Assembly (NCBI GenBank): GCA_020796225.1 | Contig: CM036755.1 | Location: 16,431,317 to 16,495,316 of the forward strand | DNA from: Arion vulgaris | Lineage: Eukaryota; Mollusca; Gastropoda; Stylommatophora; Arionidae | Reading direction: 5' to 3' | Length of the DNA stretch: 64,000 bases | Part shown: positions 35,554-45,504 of the stretch, one piece after another | Position numbering within the stretch: the first letter of the stretch is position 1 | How the letters are laid out: each line of letters begins with the position of its first letter | Position numbers and translations under genes: made by a program | The notes under the pieces: model-generated | What the model saw: the letters and a program-made list of their open reading frames with translations, nothing else | Database searches by the model: none | Told to the model about the DNA's origin: nothing

Positions 35554-37079
35554 ATAAATGAAAAGAAAGCCACTTTCACAGTCTTCAACCTTTTCAAAAA
35601 GAAACAAATGGTGAAAATCAAGATAAATGACCACCTACTCCAAATGGAGGAATGTCCAACATATCTGGGAATCACCATGGACAGCAGACTGACTTGGAAA
35701 ACACAGATAGACAAAGCTGGAAAAAGAGCAAAGCAGAGAATAAAGATTATGAACAACTAGCAGGCACCACCTGGGGTGCAGATGGGGGCATTCTGAAAAG
35801 TTTATACACTGGAAAAGTCCGACCAGTACTTGAGTATGGCATAGAAGCCTGGGCCACAACCTCCCAAGACACAATTTGTAAAGCTAAGCAGAGTGCAAAA
35901 TCAGGCCTCACGGATCATCACTGGAGCCATGAAGTCTACCCCCATAGAAGTACTGGAAACTGTGACAGGGCTCCAGCAAATGGAGGACAGACGGGACATG
36001 AAGGTTCTTCAACAAGAAGAAAAATACAAGAGACTGGTGAGCCATCCAATGCACCTCCGAATCAACAGCTACGGTAGGGAAGATTAAAAGAAGTAACTTC
36101 CTGAAAACTCCAAAGCACTTGCTCACAAAGACACAATATTGGGACTGGCTCAACCAAGACACATACAACCAGCTAGCACCTCCTCCTGGGCATGCAGTCT
36201 CCCAGAGCATTCAGAAGAAATAAGTGGCATTGGCAAGAAAGGAACACAGACAGACCTGGCGAACTCATGGACACATGCATACACGGATGGCTCGGCTACA
36301 GATGCCACCCACAATGGAGGAGGGAGTTGCCCTCAGACTAAAAATGGAGTAGAACTAACCTTAGCTCTGGCCACCGGCAAGTTCTCACCCAATTTCAGGG
36401 CTGAGGTAGAGGCCCTCAGTGCAGCTACAAAATGGCACTACAAAATATGAACCAAGTACATGGAAAAATAGTGCTTTTGACTGACGCATTGTCCGCTATC
36501 TCAGCACTGAAATCTGAAAGGAACACAGAACTAAGTGATCTCAGGTAAACCTTAGCCCAGTTATCCCTGATTCTGATAGGGTAGTAATCCAATGGATACC
36601 CTCACACTGCAAGATCAAGGGAATGAAGATGCTGACAGACTGGCTAAAGAGGGAGCAGGAATGCCCCAAGATGACAACCTGGTTAGCTATGAAGAAGCAA
36701 AACCATCGCCAAAGGGCACCACAAGGCAAAATGGAATAAAGAACATAGAAAACTCAACAAGAACGATGGATATTACCAACTGTCCAGAAGGGACCAGACA
36801 GCCATACTTCGTCTCCGGACGGGTCACAACAGAATGAGACACCCCCTGTACACTAAAATCAAAGTAGGCACCAACGGTTTGTGCTCCTGTGGCTTGGCGA
36901 GTATGACAACAGAACACATCCTACAGAACTGCCCCCAGTATGCAGATCTGGGAAGAAAGAGGTGGCCCACTTACACCAGCATCCAAGACGAACTGTATGG
37001 CGTGGCTCATAATCTGAGGCAGACGGCTGCATTTATTAGAGAATCCGAAATCCCAATCTAGTGAGAACGCAGAAGAAGA
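35554..37079 (+). pseudogene. LINE family B (RNase H type), 5'-truncated
   Basis: A 1526-bp insertion flanked by ATATTACCC (35545-35553, 37080-37088). In order: EECPTYLGITMDSRLTWKTQ, VRPVLEYGIEAWATTSQDTI, ASRIITGAMKSTPIEVLETV, an RNase H domain (AYTDGSATDATHNGGGS, FRAEVEALSAATKW, VLLTDALSAISALKSE, KGNEDADRLAKEGA) and the terminal zinc-like block RMRHPLYTKIKV, CSCGLASMTTEHILQNCPQY, LRQTAAFIRESEIPI, stop. Frames shift near 35757, 35895, 36080, 36450 and 36830. It belongs to the RNase H-bearing I/Jockey-like LINEs. Confidence 0.9.
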
Positions 37080-37088
37080 ATATTACCC

Positions 37089-37500
37089 TTTTACAGGCAT
37101 CCCTCAACCATATGGACAGCCTCACCGACTTCAGAGGTACTTGAAGTTGAAACCTTCAAGTATGATCGTTGCAAGGAGACCTGTTGTCCTTGTTACTCTT
37201 TCTCGGACAGAGTTACTTAGTGAAGGCAGAACGGATGACTTCTCTATCGGTTTTCCTGCCTTTGATGTGGTCGTTCCGTACGCATCGTACGATACACACT
37301 CTTTAATGATCTGTTAGTGCCGTAAATTTGGTCTGCAACACTACTTATACCAGAGTAGCCCTCCCTCGACCCCTGCCCGCTTAGCTAGACCGGAACCATT
37401 GTCTGTTTCCAGGGTCACCACGAGGAGGTGGGACATGATCTTGATTAGTGCCAGCTCACTAATACTGGTACGACGTTGTCCCCATGCGCCTGTGACCTCG
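37089..37500 (+). mobile_element. Repeat D, right part, and adjoining repeat sequence
   Basis: CACCGACTTCAGAGGTACTT continues repeat D past the LINE. The following 300 bp are GC-richer than the surroundings and have no recognised coding. It ends in ATTGATTGAT at 37501. Confidence 0.45.
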
Positions 37501-37610
37501 ATTGATTGATATGACCAACATCATTGCACTTCTGTGAGTAACCATGTGTGCTCCGATCTCTTTTTCTTACACATGGAGATCTTAGCGGCAGTGCGCGAAC
37601 TCTGTAGCAC
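37501..37610 (-). mobile_element. SINE type C, 3' part
   Basis: GATTGATTGATATGACCAAC, ATCATTGCACTTCTGTGAGT and ATCTCTTTTTCTTACACATG match 5470-5565 in reverse orientation, including the (TGAT)n tail. Confidence 0.65.
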
Positions 37611-38205
37611 CGGCGACGGTCCTCAATATAGGTTTGGAGTACACACGAAGAAAGGAAGAGAGTTGAAAATGTTCAGAAAAATGAAAGTAATGAACAGAGC
37701 ATTTAAACCAAAGCTAAATACAACTAAAAACAAGATGAGAATAACCCTGACTGAACAAGAATACATTCTTCTTCTCTTCTTTGTGTTTGTTCTTTATGAC
37801 CAATTTAAATCACTCTTTGTGATATTTTTTATCTTTGCCAAGAACGTATATACGTTGCACATTGGTTTGGTAGGCCCCTAAACGCATATACTTCTACACG
37901 CTTAGGACACGAGCAACCGATTTCAGCCTAACCTCCTTAGTCGCCTCTTACGACATGCGTGGCAGGTAACAGCGGTAACCACTCTGGCAAAGAATACATT
38001 CACAACAGAATAAAGAAGTACTGCAATGACATGGATATCAAGAAATACAAAAGGGACAATAATAAATACTGATATAAACACAGATAAAGAACAGGGATTT
38101 TCTCAAGAGGAAGCTGAATGGATAATAAGATAAATATGAAGACAGAACATTCACCAGGATGTGATAATATTTCAGCAGAGTTGGATAAAGCTGGAAGAGA
38201 ACAAA
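37611..38205 (+). pseudogene. LINE fragment (linker and start of RT), interrupted by SINE A
   Basis: FRKMKVMNRAFKPKLNTTKN, MRITLTEQEYI, then after the SINE HNRIKKYCNDMDIKKYKRD and EHSPGCDNISAELDKAGRE (the P-G-x-D-x-I box). Stops are present. Confidence 0.6.
37769..37989 (-). mobile_element. SINE type A, internally shortened, 12-bp target duplication
   Basis: Flanked by AAGAATACATTC at 37757-37768 and 37990-38001. It matches 24051-24303 but lacks about 32 bp of the head-proximal part (GGCAGGTAACAGCGG runs directly into TAACCACTCTGG). Confidence 0.87.
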
Positions 38206-38835
38206 GATATGTATTATGATATATAATGTCGTTACACGTTACATAGGGCATGTAAGCAATTTCTACATACCACTCTATCCTGGGCAACTCCGATAGTTGA
38301 GTCCAATATTTCTCACCTCTCTCAGTCAAATTTGTTTCTGGGCTTCCCCAGTGCGTACTTTCCTTCGTATACCATTTGCCCACCCTTTCAAATTCTGCTT
38401 CGTGATTATTTGATCCCTTCTTCTCAAGGTATGCTCAGCATATTTCCATCTTCTTTTTCTTTTAACACTTGCTACCAGTGGCGGCTCGTCATTAAGGGTC
38501 AGTGGGACCGGACCCCACCAAAAATTATGTATAACGTGTATCTATTATTTTGTAAATTAAAATATAGCAACCAAAAACCATGATTTATCAGGAAAAAATG
38601 TCTGGCCCCACCAACAAAAATGATGACGAGCCGCCACTAGTTGCTACTATTGGTTGACCAGACATTTTTCTATTTTCATCACTTTTCCTGAATTCGTCAC
38701 TTTTTTATGTTCATTATTATTCGCAGACATCTATTTTCAAATGCATTCAACTTGCTTTCTATATCTTTAGTCATTTTCCAACTCTGGCTGGTAGGATTGA
38801 TACAACATTTGAATTGAAAATTGGTAATTTAATTT
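38206..38835 (-). pseudogene. LINE family C, 3' part, interrupted by a hAT-like MITE
   Basis: Minus strand reads IFNSNVVSIL, LKIDVCE (other frame), KMSGQPIVA, the MITE, then ASVKRKRRWKYAEHTLRRRD and a terminus near 38240. It aligns with 33770-34260. Frameshifts are present. Confidence 0.82.
38476..38639. mobile_element. hAT-like MITE, 164 bp
   Basis: Ends CAGTGGCGGCTCGTCAT and, inverted, TAGTGGCGGCTCGTCAT. The 8-bp flanks are CTTGCTAC (38468-38475) and GTTGCTAC (38640-38647). Excision in silico restores the LINE C reading SGQPIVASVKRKRRW. No coding capacity. Confidence 0.87.
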
Positions 38836-39060
38836 TAAAATGATGTAACTTGGACTTGCAAATATATATGCAATAGTAAAAAGGAATCTAAAACAGGAAT
38901 GTGGAAAACAGGAATGTGGAAAACGGAATGTGGAAAACAGGAATGTGGAAAACGGAATGGAAAAGATTCATATTGATCCCATTACCCAATAATGTAGACA
39001 CATAATTGTGTACCAACTATAGAACCATGATTGGCTACACACGTTTGGCCAAAATTCGAA
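38836..39060 (+). pseudogene. LINE C RT fragment, inverted relative to its 3' part, with a 14-15-bp repeat
   Basis: The plus strand reads WKRFILIPLPNNVD then LCTNYRTMIGYTRLAKI, the RT block LCTNYRTIxL. At 38893-38965 a 14-15-bp unit (AGGAATGTGGAAAAC) is repeated about five times, just before the W-K motif codons. Confidence 0.68.
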
Positions 39061-39384
39061 TATGGCTGCAGTACATGTCGTAGGGGACTAGTGGGAACGC
39101 AATGTACTCACGTTCTCTGTGCAAACCCCAACGATCACATAGAGTGGTTAACTTGGTTAACAAGAACTAACGCAAACAGCAATAATGGCACAGAGCCAAG
39201 TTTCAATTCCGTCATTTTCACAAAAACTGCCATTTCGAAATTTCCAATAAATTTAACTGATTAAATATATTTTTAATGATTTTAGATCTTAAATCCATAT
39301 TTACCCATCATAGTCCCCTCGATTACCCATCTTCATATAATCACCCACTTACGGCGGCTCATTGCCTCAAACAGAGCGACATCG
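39061..39384. other. Intergenic, nothing recognised
   Basis: No element or coding similarity seen. CACCCACTTACGG-type precursors of the next array begin near 39340. Confidence 0.4.
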
Positions 39385-39990
39385 CCCACTTACATCGACT
39401 TATCGCCCACTTACAGCAACTTATTGCCCACTTACTGTGACTTATCTACCACTTGCAGCGACTTATCTACCACTTACATCGACTTATCTACCACTTACAT
39501 CGATTTATATACCACTTACAGCGATTTATATACCACTTACAGCGACTTATATACCACTTACAGCGACTTATATACCACTTACAGCGACTTATATACCACT
39601 TACAGCGACTTATCTACCACTTACAGCGACTTGTCTACCACTTACAGTGACTTATATACCACTTACAGCGACTTATCTACCACTTACAGCGACTTATATA
39701 CCACTTACAGCGACTTATATACCACTTACAGCGACTTATCTACCACTTACAGCGACTTATCTACCACTTACAGTGACTTATATACCACTTACAGCGACTT
39801 ATCACCCACTTACAGCGACTTATCTACCACTTACAGCGACTTATATACCACTTACAGCGACTTATATACCACTTACAGCGACTTATCTACCACTTACAGT
39901 GACTTATATACCACTTACAGCGACTTATCACCCACTTACAGCGACTTATCTACCACTTACTGTGACTTATCGCCCCAAACAGTGCGACAT
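39385..39990. repeat. 21-bp tandem repeat, about 29 copies
   Basis: The unit contains CCACTTACAGCGACTTAT plus ATA or CTA. The ends are more diverged (CGCCCACTTACATCGACTTA). The frame is preserved because 21 is a multiple of 3, giving artefact ORFs in three frames. Confidence 0.96.
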
Positions 39991-40265
39991 GACACACTTT
40001 TGGAATCACTGAGTTAGATAATGATTAAACAGTGGTGCACATGTCTGCTCGATTTTCAAAGGAAGAAAGTTGGGATGTGGGGGTGGTGGAGAGTACCAGC
40101 TGATTCCAATTTCGTATAAATATTTAACTACTAAACATTTATTTGCTGGATTCTCTTGTCTGAAATCTCCATGGCGCAACCATGAAAGTATTTAATTTAT
40201 ATATCTGGCAGGAGTGCAAAAATCTCAAATAAAATGAGAATCTTGAAGAGAAAATGATGTTAAAG

Positions 40266-40524
40266 GAGCCCCCGTGTGTTGCCGGAACTCGCAAGTGTTG
40301 CACAGAAGAGCAACACTGCCACCTACAAGGCATGTCGTAAGAGGCCACTGATGTAGGAGCCTAGGGAAGCTACCTAGTAAACAAAAGAGTCGCAGAAACC
40401 GAATGTGCTGGCCTACTTGTAGGCGCACAACTGGCACAACGTACACTCGCTCTTAAGATCAGATCACATACAAATCACACAGTGATTTACAAGTGGTCGG
40501 TATGGAGCGTTCGAAGAAGAAGAA
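40266..40524 (+). mobile_element. SINE type B, MetaSINE-like core, intact, 10-bp target duplication
   Basis: Flanked by GATGTTAAAG at 40256-40265 and 40525-40534. Core GCATGTCGTAAGAGGCCACT, then GCAGAAACCGAATGTGCTGG, ATCACACAGTGATTTACAAG, TGGTCGGTATGGAGCGTTCG and (GAA)n. It sits exactly at the start of the 40-bp array. Confidence 0.9.
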
Positions 40525-40534
40525 GATGTTAAAG

Positions 40535-42336
40535 AATTACAGTGTGTAATGTTCGTGAACAAAACTGTAAACAAAATTACAGTGTTTAATGTTCGTGAAC
40601 AAAACTGTAAACAAAATCACAGTGTGTAATGTTCGTGAACAAAACTGTAAACAAAATTACAGTGTTTAATGTTCGTGAACAAAACTGTAAACAAAATTAC
40701 AGTGTTTAATGTTCGTGAACAAAACTGTAAACAAAATTACAGTGTGTAATGTTCGTGAACAAAACTGTAAACAAAATTACAGTGTTTAATGTTCGTGAGC
40801 AAAACTGTAAACAAAATCACAGTGTGTAATGTTCGTGAACAAAACTGTAAACAAAATTACAGTGTGTAATGTTCGTGAACAAAACTGTAAACAAAATTAC
40901 AGTGTTTAATGTTCGTGAACAAAACTGTAAACAAAATTACAGTGTGTAATGTTCGTGAACAAAACTGTAAACAAAATTACAGTGTGTAATGTTCGTGAAC
41001 AAAACTGTAAACAAAATTACAGTGTTTAATGTTCGTGAACAAAACTGTAAACAAAATTACAGTGTGTAATGTTCGTGAACAAAACTGTAAACAAAATTAC
41101 AGTGTTTAATGTTCGTGAACAAAACTGTAAACAAAATTACAGTGTTTAATGTTCGTGAACAAAACTGTAAACAAAATTACAGTGTGTAATGTTCGTGAAC
41201 AAAACTGTAAACAAAATTACAGTGTTTAATGTTCGTGAGCAAAACTGTAAACAAAATCACAGTGTGTAATGTTCGTGAACAAAACTGTAAACAAAATTAC
41301 AGTGTGTAATGTTCGTGAACAAAACTGTAAACAAAATTACAGTGTTTAATGTTCGTGAACAAAACTGTAAACAAAATTACAGTGTGTAATGTTCGTGAAC
41401 AAAACTGTAAACAAAATTACAGTGTGTAATGTTCGTGAACAAAACTGTAAACAAAATTACAGTGTTTAATGTTCGTGAACAAAACTGTAAACAAAATTAC
41501 AGTGTGTAATGTTCGTGAACAAAACTGTAAACAAAATTACAGTGTTTAATGTTCGTGAACAAAACTGTAAACAAAATTACAGTGTTTAATGTTCGTGAAC
41601 AAAACTGTAAACAAAATTACAGTGTTTAATGTTCGTGAACAAAACTGTAAACAAAATTACAGTGTTTAATGTTCGTGAACAAAACTGTAAACAAAATTAC
41701 AGTGTGTAATCTTCGTGAACAAAACTGTAAACAAAATTACAGTGTGTAATGTTCGTGAACAAAACTGTAAACAAAATTACAGTGTTTAATGTTCGTGAAC
41801 AAAACTGTAAACAAAATTACAGTGTTTAATGTTCGTGAACAAAACTGTAAACAAAATTACAGTGTTTAATGTTCGTGAACAAAACTGTAAACAAAATTAC
41901 AGTGTTTAATGTTCGTGAACAAAACTGTAAACAAAATTACAGTGTTTAATGTTCGTGAACAAAACTGTAAACAAAATTACAGTGTTTAATGTTCGTGAAC
42001 AAAACTGTAAACAAAATTACAGTGTTTAATGTTCGTGAACAAAACTGTAAACAAAATTACAGTGTGTAATCTTCGTGAACAAAACTGTAAACAAAATTAC
42101 AGTGTGTAATGTTCGTGAACAAAACTGTAAACAAAATTACAGTGTGTAATGTTCGTGAACAAAACTGTAAACAAAATTACAGTGTTTAATGTTCGTGAAC
42201 AAAACTGTAAACAAAATTACAGTGTGTAATCTTCGTGAACAAAACTGTAAACAAAATTACAGTGTGTAATGTTCGTGAACAAAACTGTAAACAAAATTAC
42301 AGTGTGTAATGTTCGTGAACAAAACTGTAAACAAAA
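40535..42336. repeat. 40-bp tandem repeat, about 45 copies, each a potential hairpin
   Basis: An exact 40-bp period. Each unit holds TTACAGTGT(G/T)TAATGTTC and GTGAACAAAACTGTAA. TTACAGT pairs with ACTGTAA and GTTC with GAAC. Variants are almost entirely at one base (GTGTGTAAT or GTGTTTAAT), plus rare TCACAG, GAGC and CTTCG. Confidence 0.97.
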
Positions 42337-42615
42337 GGCAAATAGACAAATCAATTTTCAGACGCCAAGTTTTCAACAACAAAAAAGGCAAAATTTTGGT
42401 TAAATATAGCCATTATGGCAAGTCAATTGTATATATGACATTTTTCACGAGGGAGGAGTGGGTTAGTATGTATGTGTACTTAATGCGAAATATATCATAT
42501 ATCCTGTAGCTAAATATAGACAGCTAGAAATTATACCCAACAACAGCCGTGGTAGGGGAACGTGTGGTTTTATTGAAAAATGTTGTTCGTCATGTAATTG
42601 CATTTTATATTGTTT
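42337..42615. other. Intergenic, nothing recognised
   Basis: Unique-looking AT-rich sequence between the array and a SINE fragment. Confidence 0.4.
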
Positions 42616-42775
42616 GTTTTATACATCTTCTTCTTCTTCTTCTTCTTCTTCTTTGCTTTCATTCTTATCAAACAAGTTAACCACTTTGCCATCTGTTTGA
42701 TTTGTACAGAGAACGCGAATACGTTGCACCTCGATTCAAGCGCATCAGAAAAATGTCCGCTTAAGGAAATAGTTA
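42616..42775 (-). mobile_element. SINE type A fragment
   Basis: A (TTC)n run of about 27 bp, then CATCTGTTTGATTTGTACAG and GAATACGTTGCACCTCGATT resemble 24051-24150. It is cut off at the left end of the Tc1-type element. Confidence 0.55.
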
Positions 42776-44957
42776 TAGTCTGTCCATTAATTCGTGAGCA
42801 CGTTTGAAATTGATTTTCTCGAAAACTGCCTGTTGGATCTCAGTGATTTTTGCAAGCAGCCTTAGAATATCCATGACGCTAGAGAAATATTTTTTCCAAG
42901 AAAATTTGATGTAGTTTGAAATATTTCTTCTTCAGGTTATATTAAAATCAACCTCACCGGATTGTACACAATAGTAACAGATCTACGGTACACAGACGTG
43001 TTGTTCTAAAAATACATTATGGTAACATAGAAATATCGTGAGTATACAACAATTTCACGAATTCCCGTGCACCTAACCCAGTCGACTTTGAAAGCGGAAA
43101 GCATATGACGTTATAATTGGGATACCGTTGTATAGTTATAGGCGTATCTCGCTATTTGTATGAAGCTATTGTATCATATTTGTTGGCTTATCAAAACTGA
43201 CATTGATATCACATTCATAATGAGTCTGAAGTGCACATTTATAACAATGCAGAAGGTTACAGTTTTACTATACCAACACTTCCGTAGGGAATCTAAGAGA
43301 GGTCATCTATATTGCGATATTCATAACCCTGAGAAACGAGCGCAACTGGCGCTTGGTCTGAATAGAGAATCCTTTTCCCGATGGATTAAACAGGACACAA
43401 AGTGCACTAATGTCAAGCAAGGACGGAAAAGAACAATTGACGACTTTGACATAGATGTCATAAGACGGTAGCTCTTGAAAATGTTTGCGACAAATCAACT
43501 TGTTACTCTCAGGAAACTGAAATTAAAACTGCAATCAGATTGCAGCATAGACATTTCTAAAAGTACTCTATGAAAAATTGTAAGAGCCGCCGGCTTCACC
43601 TTCAGAAAAACTATAGGCGGCAGGAATATTATTTGTGAAAAGCCACATTTAATTGCTGCCCGAAGTAAATACCTGAGGCAGATCCGTGAGCGGCGGAGGC
43701 AAGGATATGATATTGTATATTTGGACGAATCCTGGGTCAATGCTCACCACACCAATGCTAAAGAATGGCAATCAGTAGACGGTGAACAGAAAGAAAAATA
43801 CCAAGCAGCAAAGGCCAGCGTATTATACTAACACATGCAGGAAGCAGTGCAGAAGGTCTTGTCCATGACGCTGGACTTATTTTCCAATCAAAAGTACCGA
43901 CGGTAGGGACTACCACACATAAATGAATGAACATATTTTCAGGCACTGGATGGAGAAAGATCTACTTCCAATTCTAAACAGACCATGATGCTTGGTAATG
44001 GATAATGCATCCTATCACAACGCAGTATCAGCGGAAGACAAAGTACCAACTGCATCAAATACAAAAGATCAAATTAGGACTTGGCTTGCTAAGGAAAATG
44101 TCAGCTTCGATGATACATATTTGAAACCCGAGTTGTTGCACCTGGTGAGGATGACAAATAAGACAAAGGTGTTTCATATTGACAAAATCATTGCGGAATA
44201 CGGCCACACGTCTTTGCGACTACCTCCATATCATGCTCAATCCGATAGAGCTTGTCTGGGCTAAAGTAAAGGGCAAGTTGCCGAACAGAACAGGACGTTT
44301 AAAATGTGTGATGTTGAAGTTCTGACACGTGAGTCCTTCTCAATGATAGACATGCAGTTCTGGAAGAAGTGTGTTGAACATGTGCTCCGAGAGGAAGACG
44401 AGTACTGGCACCGAGATGGATTACAATTTGTCCAGCCAGTAACAATTATCAACCTCATGGAATCGTCAGATTCGGAATGATACAAATCATATTTTGATTA
44501 CAGACTGAGAAATAGCAACGTATACATTTCCATATCCAAATGCGTCTACCATCATACAATTTGTGGTGAAGTTAAGACACCCTGGGGTCTAATGGTGACC
44601 GAAGGGAGGACTAACTGTTGCATATTGTATCCAAGTTCACGATTGCACATAAAGGGCAACCACTTAATTACTTGACCTATCAAGTTAATATGGAGATACA
44701 CCTATGAATAGAATTGACATGGACAAATTCTAGGGATACTGTAAAATCTAAAATTTGAGCCCCGTATTTGCAATTGTCATAAAGATCAAAGGAATTCGCC
44801 GATGTGCAAAATCCGTAGCATCTATGGACTACTGGTTAGCTTTATTTTAGCGTCATGGATATTCTAAGGCTGCATGCAAAAACCTACTGAGATCCAACAG
44901 GTAGTTTTCAGAAAATCAATTTCAAACGTGCTCACGAATTAATGGACAGACTTTTTA
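42776..44957 (+). mobile_element. Tc1/mariner-superfamily element 2, long TIRs of about 115 bp
   Basis: Left AGTCTGTCCATTAATTCGTG runs on for about 115 bp and reappears inverted at about 44845-44952 with only a few differences. TA lies at 42774-42775 and near 44957-44958. The right tip has an extra T run. It encodes a decayed relative of the transposase at 18225-19452. Confidence 0.87.
43245..44480 (+). pseudogene. DDE transposase (DD83E type), multiply frameshifted
   Basis: VLLYQHFRRESKRGHLYCDI and NRESFSRWIKQDTKCTNVKQ (N-terminal), stop at 43469-43471, AAGFTFRKTIGGRNIICEKP, the first Asp in DIVYLDESWVNAHH (about 43725), PSSKGQRIILTHAGS in another frame, the second Asp in LVMDNASYHN (about 44000), a 5-nt deletion just before LNPIELVWAKVKG (about 44240), and a C-terminus ending ESSDSE. 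It aligns throughout with element 1. The D-E spacing matches if the deletion is allowed for. Confidence 0.83.
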
Positions 44958-45345
44958 TAGTTAGTCTTTCCTCTTGGGCCTGTGGGCGGCGCATAGGGCA
45001 GAGGTCATATCTCTCCATGTCTCGCGGTTCGTTGCTATTTGTTTTAAGTCTTTAATGTTTACTAGGCCATCGTTGAGCCTTCTCTGGTGATGGTTCTACG
45101 CAGAGTCTCTCTTGGTCTTCCTCGTTTTTTTTCCCTCTGGTGTCCATATGAGGGATTGGTAAGGAGTCTTCTCTCATCCATTCTAAGTGTGTGGCCGATG
45201 TAGTTCCAGCGGCCTTTCTTATAAAATTTGATACATTTTCTTGCTTGGTCTCTTGTCTTATTTGTGTATTGGGTCTGAAATCTGACCATTTGAGGTTCAG
45301 TATTCAGACATTTATTCTCAAAGTTATCTAATTTTCTTTCTAGAG
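44958..45345 (-). pseudogene. LINE of EN-RT type, C-terminal fragment
   Basis: Minus strand reads ALERKLDNFENKCLNTEPQM, VRFQTQYTNKTRDQARKCIK, GRWNYIGHTLRMDERRLLTN, KKRGRPRETLRRTITREGS and, past a frameshift, RETWRDM-type text ending near 44965. The 5' side passes into the 19-bp repeat. Confidence 0.82.
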
Positions 45346-45470
45346 CTTTGTTGCTTTCTAGAGCTTTTGTTGCTTTCTAGAGCTTTTGTTGCTTTCTAGA
45401 GCTTTTGTTGCTTTCTAGAGCTTTTGTTGCTTTCTAGAGCTTTTGTTGCTTTCTAGCGCTTTTGTTGCTT
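45346..45470. repeat. 19-bp tandem repeat derived from the LINE, about 6 copies
   Basis: GCTTTCTAGAGCTTTTGTT repeats. The founding copy TTTCTTTCTAGAGCTTTGTT belongs to the LINE reading frame on the minus strand (K-A-L-E-R-K). Confidence 0.93.
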
Positions 45471-45504
45471 AAGGAAATGCTTGGGTTTATCTGAACCCGA
45501 CAAC

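Noticed and set aside
39362..40017. ORFs of up to 216 residues with repeats such as IPLTATY and DLYTTYS
   Set aside because: The 21-bp period keeps all three plus frames open at once, which is typical of a minisatellite and not of a coding repeat.
40535..42336. CRISPR-like array with palindromic repeat
   Set aside because: The palindrome is within a 40-bp unit repeated without spacers. No cas genes and a eukaryotic context.
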